Of a stretch of DNA of 45,606 nt, positions 8,278 through 16,173 are shown one piece after another. The notes beneath the pieces are model-generated. The model ran no database searches. It had not been told where the DNA came from and worked only from the letters and a program-made list of their open reading frames with translations. Both the position numbers and the translations under genes were made by a program. The DNA comes from Clostridiaceae bacterium (GTDB lineage Bacteria; Bacillota; Clostridia; DSM-8532): positions 1 through 45,606 of the forward strand of contig JAAYNX010000045.1 of NCBI GenBank assembly GCA_012520615.1. Reading direction: 5' to 3'. Positions within the stretch are counted from its first letter, which is position 1; each line of letters opens with the position of its first letter.

Positions 8278-9285
8278 ATGTATTGTGCAAATTCAGCGAG
8301 ATATTCAGAGATGAAGTATAATCGTGTCGGAAAAAGCGGGCTTAAACTACCTGCGGTATCACTTGGGCTTTGGCATAATTTTGGAGGCATTAACAATATA
8401 TCCAATATGAAAGCTATGGTTACCGGAGCTTTTGATTTAGGAATTACGCATTTTGATTTGGCAAACAATTATGGCCCTCCGCCGGGCTCAGCCGAAGAGA
8501 ATTTCGGCAAAATACTTAGTGAAGAGCTTTGCTCTTATAGAGACGAAATAATTATTTCAAGCAAGGCCGGGTATACTATGTGGGATGGCCCCTACGGTGA
8601 TTTTGGATCAAGGAAATATATTATAGCAAGCTTAGATCAAAGCCTTAAACGTATGGGGCTTGAATATGTTGATATTTTCTATCATCATCGCCCTGATCCG
8701 GAAACACCAATTGAGGAAAGTATGCTGGCGTTGGATGCTACTGTAAGACAAGGAAAAGCACTATATGTTGGATTATCAAATTACAATCGCGAGCAAACAA
8801 AGGCTGCTTATAATATTCTGAAGGAATTGAAAACACCGTTTATTATTCATCAGGACAGATACTCAATATTGGATCGCTGGATTGAGGATGACGGTCTTAA
8901 GGATTATGCATATGAGATAGGTGTAGGAATTATTGCATTTAGCCCTCTTGCTCAAGGTATGCTGACAGACAGGTATCTTAACGGAATACCTGATGATTCA
9001 CGTGTTGCACGTGGTATTTCTAATCATATGCAAAAAGAAAAATTGACCGATAGGCAGATTGCCATGATAACGAAACTTAATAATCTTGCTCAGAATCGTG
9101 GACAGACTCTTGCAGAGATGTCACTTGCTTGGATTTTGAAAGATCAAAAGGTTGCATCTGTTCTAGTAGGTGCAAGTAAGGTATCTCAAATAGAGGACAA
9201 TGTGAAATGTATTAATAAACTCGATTTTAGTGAAGATGAAATTAAGGCAATTGATAAGATTGTCTACGAAGGTAAAGATAAGTAA
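8278..9285 (+). CDS. Aldo/keto reductase, YghZ-like
   Basis: This NADPH-dependent aldo/keto reductase of about 335 residues closely resembles E. coli YghZ (L-glyceraldehyde 3-phosphate reductase) and the Kv-beta-like AKR branch. The catalytic tetrad is visible as Asp60, Tyr65 (DLANNYGPPPG), Lys96 (SSKAGY) and His137 (YHHRPD). The segment 'MWDGPYGDFGSRKY' is typical of YghZ. I chose ATG 8278 (GAGGT eight bases upstream) over the in-frame GTG at 8263. It starts 19 bases after the B12 protein and is the last gene of the operon. It could reduce an aldehyde or ketone made by the upstream enzymes; the true substrate is unknown. Confidence 0.85.
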   Translation: MYCANSARYSEMKYNRVGKSGLKLPAVSLGLWHNFGGINNISNMKAMVTGAFDLGITHFDLANNYGPPPGSAEENFGKILSEELCSYRDEIIISSKAGYTMWDGPYGDFGSRKYIIASLDQSLKRMGLEYVDIFYHHRPDPETPIEESMLALDATVRQGKALYVGLSNYNREQTKAAYNILKELKTPFIIHQDRYSILDRWIEDDGLKDYAYEIGVGIIAFSPLAQGMLTDRYLNGIPDDSRVARGISNHMQKEKLTDRQIAMITKLNNLAQNRGQTLAEMSLAWILKDQKVASVLVGASKVSQIEDNVKCINKLDFSEDEIKAIDKIVYEGKDK

Positions 9286-9351
9286 AAAGTTTGTTCGTAC
9301 CTTTAAAAGTATATATTTCTTTGTATTTTGAGTGTTCAAATATTTTGAGAC

Positions 9352-9380
9352 TTTACTTTTATCGTTGCCTCTATTAGAAT
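9352..9380 (+). promoter_or_regulatory. Promoter of the tyrS T-box leader
   Basis: TTTACT (9352-9357), a 17-base spacer and TAGAAT (9375-9380) form a plausible sigma-A promoter. It would start transcription just before the T-box leader that begins near 9390. Confidence 0.5.
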
Positions 9381-9389
9381 ATAACTAAA

Positions 9390-9682
9390 TTAAGATATTT
9401 TGCGCCTCTCTAGGCGTTGAAAAATCGTGCCAAGGCTATGAAGGGAAGAAGTAGGTCGGTATAACGTTATTAAGAGAGCATTCGGTTGGTGAGAGAATGT
9501 TGACGCACTGATTCAAATACATCCCGGAGCTGCCACCTGAACTAACAGTAGGGTGTGATGGGTGCGCCCAATACAGCGCGCGAGTGTGTTTACACTCATT
9601 GAGGGGAACTCTGCGAAGAATTCCCAAATAAGAGGTGGTACCGCAGTTTTGCCCTCTGTTCCAATAGGAGCAGGGGGTTTTT
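9390..9682 (+). promoter_or_regulatory. Tyrosine-specific T-box riboswitch
   Basis: This leader senses uncharged tRNA-Tyr and controls tyrS by terminator/antiterminator switching. The conserved T-box AGAGGTGGTACCGCAG is at 9631-9646. Its UGGU bulge would pair with the ACCA end of a tRNA with discriminator A, as in tRNA-Tyr. Stem I can be folded: GGGA pairs with TCCC below the specifier loop, and GGTCGGT pairs with ACTGATT above it. This places codon TAC (Tyr, 9518-9520), followed by a purine, as specifier. The terminator hairpin uses CCCTCTG and CAGGGGG at about 9652-9677, followed by TTTTT. All parts agree with the downstream gene. Confidence 0.93.
9652..9682 (+). terminator. T-box intrinsic terminator
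   Basis: CCCTCTG pairs with CAGGGGG (one G-U pair) around a short loop and is followed by a T-run. It is the OFF state of the tyrosine T-box and competes with the antiterminator that includes 9631-9646. Confidence 0.85.
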
Positions 9683-9769
9683 ATGTTGCTCCAGCATTGG
9701 TTCCCGAACGACAAATAGTTAGGAACAAACAGGCAACTTAATATAAATATTATAAAAGGAGTTGTTATA

Positions 9770-10993
9770 ATGACAATTTATGACGAACTGGTGGCTCGTG
9801 GCTTAATCGCGCAGGTTACCGACGAAGAAGGCATTAAAGAGCTTATTAATAACGGTAAAGCAACATTCTATATTGGATTTGACCCAACTGCCAATTCTTT
9901 GCATGTTGGTCATTTTATGGCGCTATGCCTTATGAAGCGTCTGCAGATGGCGGGGAACAAACCGGTAGTTCTTATAGGCGGCGGCACCGCATATATAGGG
10001 GATCCATCGGGTAGGACAGACTTACGTTCCATGATGACACCCGAAACAATTCAACATAACAGTGAGTGCTTTAAGAAGCAGATGGAAAGATTCATTGAAT
10101 TTGGTGATGGCAAGGCAATAATGGTTAATAACGCAGACTGGCTTTTGAAACTTAATTATGTCGATGTCCTTCGTGAAGTTGGAATCCATTTTTCTGTAAA
10201 TAATATGCTGCGTGCAGAATGCTATAAACAGAGAATGGAAAAAGGACTGTCATTCTTAGAATTAAATTATATGATTATGCAGTCCTACGATTTTTATTAC
10301 CTATACCAGAATTACGGATGCAATATGCAGTTTGGCGGTGACGATCAGTGGTCTAATATGCTAGGAGGCAGAGAACTGATTCGACGTATATTGGGTAAAG
10401 ATTCCTACGCTATGACTATTACGCTATTAATGAATTCTGAAGGTAAAAAGATGGGAAAAACTGCGAGGGGTGCGGTTTGGCTTGATCCTAACAAAACCTC
10501 ACCTTTTGAATTCTACCAGTATTGGCGTAATGTTGATGATGCCGATGTTCTTAAATGCTTGCGTATGCTTACTTTCTTACCCCTTGAACAAATTAACGAG
10601 ATGGATAAATGGGAAGGAAGTCAGCTAAATGAAGCCAAAGAGATTCTAGCTTTTGAGTTGACGAAATTGATTCATGGAGAAGAAGAGGCAAAGAAAGCCA
10701 AGGATGCTTCTCATGCACTCTTTGCAGGAGGCACTGATGATGCTAATATGCCATCTACTGAGATTATGGCAGATAAATTGATTGACGGTGCTATCAGTGC
10801 TATGGATCTGATAGTTGAATGCGGTCTGGTACCTTCCAAGAGTGAGGCAAGACGTATAATTCAACAGGGCGGATTATTTATTAATGACGTTAAGGTTGAC
10901 TCCATTGGTTACACTATTACCTTAGAAGAATTGAAAAACGGTATCAAAATTCGTAAAGGAAAGAAAACCTACCATAAGGCATTTATTCGATGA
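9770..10993 (+). CDS. tyrS: Tyrosyl-tRNA synthetase
   Basis: This is a class I synthetase of 407 residues that attaches tyrosine to tRNA-Tyr in the cytoplasm. The HIGH motif is HVGH (45-48) and the KMSKS loop is KMGKT (227-231). The catalytic core has the TyrS signature 'YIGFDPTANSLHVGH'. An S4 RNA-binding domain occupies about residues 340-405 ('SKSEARRIIQQGGLFINDVKV' region). Length and motifs agree with bacterial TyrS. The KMGKT form is characteristic of one of the two TyrS subgroups in Firmicutes. The start follows AAAGGAGTTGTTATA. It is controlled by the tyrosine T-box upstream and ended by the strong terminator at 11021. Confidence 0.97.
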   Translation: MTIYDELVARGLIAQVTDEEGIKELINNGKATFYIGFDPTANSLHVGHFMALCLMKRLQMAGNKPVVLIGGGTAYIGDPSGRTDLRSMMTPETIQHNSECFKKQMERFIEFGDGKAIMVNNADWLLKLNYVDVLREVGIHFSVNNMLRAECYKQRMEKGLSFLELNYMIMQSYDFYYLYQNYGCNMQFGGDDQWSNMLGGRELIRRILGKDSYAMTITLLMNSEGKKMGKTARGAVWLDPNKTSPFEFYQYWRNVDDADVLKCLRMLTFLPLEQINEMDKWEGSQLNEAKEILAFELTKLIHGEEEAKKAKDASHALFAGGTDDANMPSTEIMADKLIDGAISAMDLIVECGLVPSKSEARRIIQQGGLFINDVKVDSIGYTITLEELKNGIKIRKGKKTYHKAFIR

Positions 10994-11020
10994 ATTACTG
11001 CCGAAAAACTCGAACCGATG

Positions 11021-11061
11021 GGGGCTGTCTCAAAACAGTATTTTGAGACAGCCCCTTTTTT
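11021..11061 (+). terminator. Rho-independent terminator after tyrS
   Basis: GGGGCTGTCTCAAAA and TTTTGAGACAGCCCC form a perfect 15-base stem with loop CAGTA, followed by a run of Ts. It lies 27 bases after the tyrS stop codon. Confidence 0.95.
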
Positions 11062-11147
11062 ATACAATCTAACTTACACAGATGTAGCCAAAAGCTGCAG
11101 CAGGATATTAAAAATAGAGGATGGTCAAATCTGCACTATTCCAAAAT

Positions 11148-11165
11148 ACCTATCTTAAGATAGGT
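11148..11165. promoter_or_regulatory. Perfect 18-bp palindrome upstream of the TadG-like gene
   Basis: ACCTATCTTAAGATAGGT is self-complementary over all 18 bases and has no T-run, so it looks more like a dimeric-regulator operator than a terminator. It lies about 80 bases before the TadG-like gene. The binding protein is unknown. Confidence 0.45.
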
Positions 11166-11246
11166 CTGAATTATCAAATTATAGTCATTTTGGTTTATAG
11201 GAGTAAAGTATGCATTCATGTTAAACTTTAAATAGAGGGTGATATT

Positions 11247-12170
11247 ATGCATATTTTATCTAATCATTTTAGAAGCCAAAAGGGTTCAGCAATAATCTTT
11301 TTTACTTTCTGCATGACAGTAGTTCTGGGTATGTGCGCCCTAGTAATCGATTTTGGAATAACTGTACATGAAAAAGTCAGCATTAGTAAAGCGGTAGACG
11401 CAGCAGCTTTGGCCGGGGCACAGGAGCTTATATTCGATAAGGACAATGCAGTAGCCGTGGCAAATAGCTACCTTGAAGCTAATGGTGTGGACCCTCTGGA
11501 TGCCGAAATAGAAATATTTGATTCGGATACAAAAATTAGAGTAACTGTAAATAGTGAAGTAGACTATTATTTTGCTAAAATTTTAGGATTTGACAGTGGT
11601 ATTGTTAATGCAACTGGTGTTGCAATGTGCGGCCCTGTAATCGGTGTGTATGAAGGAGTAAGGCCCTTTGCAATTGAGAAGCAAACACTGGAATTCGGGG
11701 TGGAATATATATTAAAAGAAGGTGGCGGCGGTGGCCATAACGGTAATTATGGAGCTTTGGCATTAAGCGGAAATGGAGCAAGTACATATGTTAACAATAT
11801 TATTGATGGATACGATGGGAGATTGCGTGTAGGGGATTATGTGGAAACAGAGCCCGGAAACATGAGTGGACCTACTCAACAAGGAGTGAATACACTAATA
11901 AGCCGATGCAATCATACCCCGGAATGTACATTTAGTGATTATCATTCCAAATGCCCGCGTATAATAACAGTCATCATGGTTGATAATCTGCAAGTAAACG
12001 GCAGAAGTAATGTCAGAATTGAAGGATTTGCAAGGTTTTTTTTAGAAGAAGTTACGGGGCATGGCAATGAATCAATTGTTACCGGTAGGTTTTTAAATAC
12101 GGTTATGTCCGGTGAGCTTGGTGATATACAAGACGATTTTGGGCTAAAAGGTGTAAAACTAATACAATAG
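11247..12170 (+). CDS. TadE/TadG-like secreted or membrane-anchored protein
   Basis: This 307-residue protein has an N-terminal Flp-pilus TadG/TadE-like segment. A short basic stretch (QKGSAIIFF) is followed by one membrane helix (about residues 13-35) and the typical 'AVDAAALAGAQEL' continuation with periodic Asp/Ala. The rest would be extracytoplasmic: a glycine-rich region near residues 158-165 and several cysteines (including CNHTPEC and KCPR) that may form disulfides or bind metal. Tad pilin-like proteins normally sit in clusters with the TadA ATPase and prepilin peptidase; none is nearby, so this is an orphan. The RBS is AGAGGGTGATATT. The 3' end is convergent with the DUF368 gene. Function is unknown beyond surface location. 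Confidence 0.7.
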   Translation: MHILSNHFRSQKGSAIIFFTFCMTVVLGMCALVIDFGITVHEKVSISKAVDAAALAGAQELIFDKDNAVAVANSYLEANGVDPLDAEIEIFDSDTKIRVTVNSEVDYYFAKILGFDSGIVNATGVAMCGPVIGVYEGVRPFAIEKQTLEFGVEYILKEGGGGGHNGNYGALALSGNGASTYVNNIIDGYDGRLRVGDYVETEPGNMSGPTQQGVNTLISRCNHTPECTFSDYHSKCPRIITVIMVDNLQVNGRSNVRIEGFARFFLEEVTGHGNESIVTGRFLNTVMSGELGDIQDDFGLKGVKLIQ

Positions 12171-12205
12171 TATTTCTACTTTTATTGTTATGCAGAGTTA
12201 TTATA

Positions 12206-13147
12206 TTATTTATTATCCGGGCTATAACGTTCTTCCACACGACTAAACAGCAGAGAAGATACCATGCCTAATGCAAACATTATTATTACCAAAGCCAGAG
12301 CGGTAATAAATGAAAGGCCTGATTCAAACAAGCCTTCAGGCATCAATCCAGGGGCTACCACTGTGGGGAAAATAGCCAAGGAAGAACCTAATACAGTTCC
12401 CAAAATCATATGATACATAATTTCATATTTTCGCTCGAAGAGTATACTCACAATCTTGGCAAAAGCGATAGTTGCGAGCAAAACGCCCAACATCAATGGT
12501 ATTATGACGGAAAAATCCAAGTCTGAAATACCATCAGACATTTTGCTGTACAAACCAAAATAAATCAAGAAGTTTGAAGGTGAAAGTCCAGGTACAATGA
12601 ATCCCAGACCCACCAATACTCCTCCGCCTATCCAAACTAAGAAACTTGGCTCAATAGCCGTCAATTGATTTTCGCCGCTCAACATCAGTATAAGAATTAC
12701 AGATGCTGCCACAATTAAGGCTATATATCCCTGTTTGCCTCTTCCTTTTAATCCGGCTGACTTCCATAAGGAGGGTACAGTTCCGGCAACAAAACCGATA
12801 AAAAGGCTGACAAACTGTGCAGCATACTTACCAAAAGCCGCCGACACCAAACCTGCAAAGAGCAGAATACCCAAAATGCCTCCTATTCCAATCGGAAGGA
12901 AAAAGAAAAAATACTTCTTAAAATTTTTAGGGAAAGTTCCCAAAAATGATATCAGATGATCATATATCCCGAAAACAACCATGAGAACACCGCCTGATAA
13001 GCCGGGTAATATGGCTCCTATGCCAACCAAGGCTCCTTTAATGACTCTAATTAGCCAAGACATGGGAGTTTCACGCATATGCTCCAACCCTGTTTTATTA
13101 TCTTTTGGATTCTCATTTAACTGTTTATTATCAATATTTTTCAACAT
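12206..13147 (-). CDS. popT: DUF368 family polyprenyl-phosphate translocase (PopT-like)
   Basis: This polytopic membrane protein of about 313 residues belongs to the DUF368 family, whose characterised members recycle undecaprenyl phosphate by flipping it back across the cytoplasmic membrane. The family hallmarks are two internally repeated PGLS elements, 'GAILPGLSGGVLMVVFGIYDHLI' near the N-terminus and 'GFIVPGLSPSNFLIYFGLY' in the middle. The C-terminus ends with a short basic cytoplasmic tail. I prefer ATG 13147 (GAGGTGTGT upstream) over the GTG two codons earlier. It has its own promoter on the minus strand. It is one of several polyprenyl- or lipid-related genes in the window, but not adjacent to the others. 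The gene symbol rests on family membership. Confidence 0.85.
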   Translation of the reverse strand: MLKNIDNKQLNENPKDNKTGLEHMRETPMSWLIRVIKGALVGIGAILPGLSGGVLMVVFGIYDHLISFLGTFPKNFKKYFFFFLPIGIGGILGILLFAGLVSAAFGKYAAQFVSLFIGFVAGTVPSLWKSAGLKGRGKQGYIALIVAASVILILMLSGENQLTAIEPSFLVWIGGGVLVGLGFIVPGLSPSNFLIYFGLYSKMSDGISDLDFSVIIPLMLGVLLATIAFAKIVSILFERKYEIMYHMILGTVLGSSLAIFPTVVAPGLMPEGLFESGLSFITALALVIIMFALGMVSSLLFSRVEERYSPDNK

Positions 13148-13175
13148 ACACACCTCAACTATTAATTACCGTTAC

Positions 13176-13204
13176 ATTTTATTATCTTGCACATAAGAAG
13201 TCAA
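13176..13204 (-). promoter_or_regulatory. Promoter of the DUF368/popT gene
   Basis: On the minus strand, TTGACT (13204-13199), a 17-base spacer and TAAAAT (13181-13176) form a near-consensus sigma-A promoter. It would start about 20 bases before the RBS of the DUF368 gene. Confidence 0.75.
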
Positions 13205-13223
13205 TTATTTGGGCAAAAAGCGT

Positions 13224-13304
13224 GACATTTCCTCGGGTGAATTATAAGCAGACATTATCACAAGTGAATCTTAAGGTGACATTATCACAAGTGAACCACA
13301 CAGC
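13224..13304. repeat. Three imperfect 27-bp tandem direct repeats
   Basis: GACATT recurs at exactly 13224, 13251 and 13278. The second and third copies share the 18-base block GACATTATCACAAGTGAA; the first is a diverged version (GACATTTCCTCGGGTGAA). The array lies between the divergent popT promoter and the iorA T-box promoter. It could be a set of binding sites for a regulator, or the solo end of a lost IS21-type element, whose ends carry multiple repeats. No transposase is present. Confidence 0.7.
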
Positions 13305-13317
13305 AAGCAACCATCGT

Positions 13318-13346
13318 TTGACTTTGATAAGACTCAATGCTATAAT
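13318..13346 (+). promoter_or_regulatory. Promoter of the iorAB-paaK operon
   Basis: TTGACT (13318-13323), exactly 17 bases of spacer, and a perfect TATAAT (13341-13346) form a strong sigma-A promoter. It would begin transcription just before Stem I of the T-box leader. Confidence 0.85.
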
Positions 13347-13369
13347 TTTATAATGAAATTTAACCATTA

Positions 13370-13650
13370 AACCGTTGACGTGGAGATCAAAATGTAATAT
13401 GCACTCACAGAGAGTGAGGGTAGGTGGGAGCCTCACAGTAAGCAGTACATTAAATGGACCACTGAGGGTGCAGTCAAAGGATTGATTTAGCAATCTGAGT
13501 ATTCTGCAACGTATCAGCTGCGTAAAGGCTGAGGAATATAATAGTATTCCTATTTGAGGCAGGTTATCCTGCAAAACAAGGTGGCACCACGGGTTATTAC
13601 ACTCGTCCTTGACATTTATTGATGTCTATTGGATGAGTGTTTTTTGTTTG
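13370..13650 (+). promoter_or_regulatory. Tryptophan-specific T-box riboswitch
   Basis: The conserved T-box AAGGTGGCACCACGGG is at 13578-13593. Its UGGC bulge calls for a tRNA with discriminator G, and tRNA-Trp is one of the few. Stem I folds with GTGG (13380-13383) pairing CCAC (13459-13462) and ATGTA pairing TACAT (13446-13450). The specifier loop then reads TAAATGGA, so the codon is TGG (13455-13457), followed by a purine. GTGAG/CTCAC forms the distal stem. Two independent parts of the leader thus indicate tryptophan. The leader should switch on iorAB-paaK when tRNA-Trp is uncharged. Confidence 0.9.
13600..13648 (+). terminator. T-box intrinsic terminator before iorA
   Basis: CACTCGTCC and GGATGAGTG pair over nine bases with one G-U pair and are followed by TTTTTTG. 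It overlaps the region that would otherwise form the antiterminator, as expected for a transcriptional T-box. Confidence 0.85.
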
Positions 13651-13664
13651 TTTAGGAGGTTCAT

Positions 13665-15581
13665 ATGGCAAAAAAACTACTAATGGGAAACGAGGCTATT
13701 GCATTAGGGGCTATGCGTGCGGGAGTCAGCGTTGTGACAGGTTATCCCGGCACACCGTCAACAGAAATTTTGGAAACCGTTGCAAAACATAATGACGGAA
13801 AGTTTTATGTTGAATGGTCTGTAAATGAGAAGATTGCTCTTGAGGTTGCTGCAGGAGCGGCTTACGCTGGTGCTCGATCTATGGTTACAATGAAGCAGGT
13901 AGGTCTTAATGTGGCATCCGATCCCCTTATGAGCCTTAATTACATAGGTATAAAGGGTGGAATGGTTATTGTTGTAGCAGACGACCCCGGCCCTATTTCA
14001 TCACAAACAGAGCAGGATACCAGGCATTTTGGAAAGTATGCTAAAATAGCTGTTTTTGACCCATCCACTCCGGAAGAAGCTTATACAATGGTAGCCGATG
14101 CTTTTGATCACTCTGAAAAATACGGCCGCCCGGTAATATTGAGGCCAACAACACGGGTATGCCATAGCTGTGCATCAGTTGAAATATTAGAGAATATACC
14201 TAAAAAAGTGCCGGAAGGATTTGAAAAGAATAGCAGATGGGTTATATTCCCTAAATTATCCTACGAGAATAAAATAAAAATCGAAGATAATTTAAGAAAA
14301 ATGAGCGATGATTTTTCCGGGTACGAGAGGAATTTTATTACCGGTAACGGAAGGAAGGGCATTGCCACAGGTGGCGTAAGTTATTCCTATGTTAGTGAGG
14401 CACTTAATAACCCATCAGTAGGGTTTGATAGTGTGTCTGAAAATGAATCCGTAAGCACCTTGTCAAGTGGGTGTAAACTGATGAAAATATCAACAAGCCC
14501 TTTTCCTCAAAAATTGGCTCTAGAATTTTTGCAGGGGCTGGATGAAGTGCTTGTTGTCGAGGAACTTGACCCGGTAATTGAAAACGAATTAATCTATCTT
14601 TGCGGATTGCATAATTTAAAGGTCAAAATTTATGGAAAGCTAACCGGACACATTAAAAATGCAGGAGAAAACACCGTAGATAGTGTAATAGCAGCAGTTA
14701 GAAGCTTTCTTGGTGAAAATATGAACGCCAATTTCGAAAATCAAGCCAATTTAATTACTAAAGCTGAGGAAGATGCCAGTGCTAGTACCAATACAAATGC
14801 TAGTACTGATTCTTTAACAGAGCCGCCTGAACTTCCAATTCGTCCACCTGTACTCTGTGCAGGATGCCCCCACAGAGCATCGTTCTTTGCTGTGAAAGAA
14901 GCAACTAAAGGATTAAATGCAGTCTATTCAGGAGATATAGGCTGCTACACCTTAGGAAATGCAATGCCGCTTAATATGGTGGATACCTGCCTATGTATGG
15001 GTGCCGGAATAACTGTTGCACAGGGGCTTCATCGAGTTGAGCAAAATAGAATTAACTTTGCATTTATTGGTGACTCAACCTTTTTCCATACAGGAATACC
15101 GGGTATTATAAACGCAGTTTATAATCAAACCGATATAATTGTGGTTATCCTTGATAATTCCACAACAGCTATGACAGGTCACCAGCCACATCCCGGGCTT
15201 GGAAAGACAATGATGGGAAACATCTCGGATGTGATTAGCATCTATGATGTGGTTTCATCATTAAAGGTTACTAAGATTGTAAGGGCAAACCCTTTTGATA
15301 CTGAAGCTGCCAAAAATGCAGTTAATGCTGTTATTAATGAAAAGGGAGTACGAGTTATTCTATATGAAGCGCCTTGCATTTTTGTTACTAAAAGCAAAGA
15401 ACCATATGTTGTAGATACTGAGAAATGTACCGGGTGCAAGATTTGTATAAATAAGCTGGGATGTCCTGCAATTGAGATGGATGGGAAAAAGGCCAGAATT
15501 AATCCTACTCTTTGTACAGGATGCGGCATATGCGCGGATGTATGCAAGTTTGGTGCAATTGGAGGTAAGCGGAATGACTAA
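13665..15581 (+). CDS. iorA: Indolepyruvate:ferredoxin oxidoreductase, alpha subunit
   Basis: This is the large subunit (638 residues) of the thiamine-diphosphate, iron-sulfur enzyme that interconverts aryl pyruvates (indolepyruvate, phenylpyruvate) and aryl-acetyl-CoA with ferredoxin. The N-terminal pyrimidine-binding region starts 'GNEAIALGAMRAGVSVVTGYPGTPS'. The TPP pyrophosphate region is 'GDSTFFHTGIPGIINAVYN', with 'CAGCPHRASFF' before it. The C-terminal ferredoxin-like domain holds two cluster motifs, CTGCKIC with a later CP (from about 588) and CTGCGICADVC (from about 617). A low-complexity Ala/Ser/Asn/Thr linker sits near residue 370. The start follows AGGAGGTTCAT. It overlaps iorB by eight bases. 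Expression is under the Trp T-box. Confidence 0.95.
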   Translation: MAKKLLMGNEAIALGAMRAGVSVVTGYPGTPSTEILETVAKHNDGKFYVEWSVNEKIALEVAAGAAYAGARSMVTMKQVGLNVASDPLMSLNYIGIKGGMVIVVADDPGPISSQTEQDTRHFGKYAKIAVFDPSTPEEAYTMVADAFDHSEKYGRPVILRPTTRVCHSCASVEILENIPKKVPEGFEKNSRWVIFPKLSYENKIKIEDNLRKMSDDFSGYERNFITGNGRKGIATGGVSYSYVSEALNNPSVGFDSVSENESVSTLSSGCKLMKISTSPFPQKLALEFLQGLDEVLVVEELDPVIENELIYLCGLHNLKVKIYGKLTGHIKNAGENTVDSVIAAVRSFLGENMNANFENQANLITKAEEDASASTNTNASTDSLTEPPELPIRPPVLCAGCPHRASFFAVKEATKGLNAVYSGDIGCYTLGNAMPLNMVDTCLCMGAGITVAQGLHRVEQNRINFAFIGDSTFFHTGIPGIINAVYNQTDIIVVILDNSTTAMTGHQPHPGLGKTMMGNISDVISIYDVVSSLKVTKIVRANPFDTEAAKNAVNAVINEKGVRVILYEAPCIFVTKSKEPYVVDTEKCTGCKICINKLGCPAIEMDGKKARINPTLCTGCGICADVCKFGAIGGKRND

Positions 15582-16173
15582 TATATTAATTGCAGGAGTT
15601 GGTGGGCAAGGTACGGTTCTTGCCTCAAAATTGATTGCGGCGGCAGCAATGAGCAAAGACTTTGAGGTGCGCACTACCGAAACCATCGGAATGGCACAGC
15701 GTGGAGGCTGTGTAGTAAGTCATATTCGTATGGGAAGTAAAATTAATTCACCACTTATTTCTCGCAAAAATGCCCATGCCATTATAGGATTTGAGCCAGC
15801 CGAGGCAGTTAGAATTCTCCCTTATCTTTCGGACGATGGTTTAATGATAGTGTGCGACACAGCTATGAAGCCTGTTACAAGCTCTCTTAAAGGAGATACT
15901 TACAAGGGATCTGATATGATAGATTATCTTAAGAAAAACGTAAAAAAACTTGTAATTATTGATGGAGAGAAGCTTTTAAAGGAATGCGGCAATGCAAAAA
16001 CATTAAATGTAGCACTTTTAGGCACAGCAGTAGAAAGCGGTGTATTTCCTTTTAACGCAGACGAAATGAAGAATGTTTTGCGAGATACACTGCCACAGCG
16101 GTTTTTAGAAATCAATCTCAACTCATTTGAAATCGGAAGGAGAATGTACAATGAAACCCGAAATGCTGGATAA
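15574..16173 (+). CDS. iorB: Indolepyruvate:ferredoxin oxidoreductase, beta subunit
   Basis: This is the small subunit (199 residues) of IOR, the pyruvate-ferredoxin-oxidoreductase gamma-like domain. The start 'MTNILIAGVGGQGTVLASKLIA' with the glycine-rich GVGGQG motif is diagnostic, followed by 'ETIGMAQRGGCVVSHIRMG'. I chose ATG 15574, just after GGAGGTAAGCGGA inside the end of iorA, and not a much longer upstream frame that would run deep into iorA. It overlaps iorA by eight bases and paaK by 23, so the three are translationally coupled. Confidence 0.95.
   Translation: MTNILIAGVGGQGTVLASKLIAAAAMSKDFEVRTTETIGMAQRGGCVVSHIRMGSKINSPLISRKNAHAIIGFEPAEAVRILPYLSDDGLMIVCDTAMKPVTSSLKGDTYKGSDMIDYLKKNVKKLVIIDGEKLLKECGNAKTLNVALLGTAVESGVFPFNADEMKNVLRDTLPQRFLEINLNSFEIGRRMYNETRNAG

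Noticed and set aside
9436-9714. Minus-strand 92-codon frame
   Set aside because: It is antisense to the tyrosine T-box leader and has no coding features.
13224-13304. CRISPR-like spacing of the 27-bp repeats
   Set aside because: There are only three copies, one diverged, spaced 27 bases with nine-base gaps between cores; no leader or cas genes are present.
13242-13574. Minus-strand 110-codon frame
   Set aside because: It is antisense to the T-box leader, whose conserved RNA elements explain the sequence.
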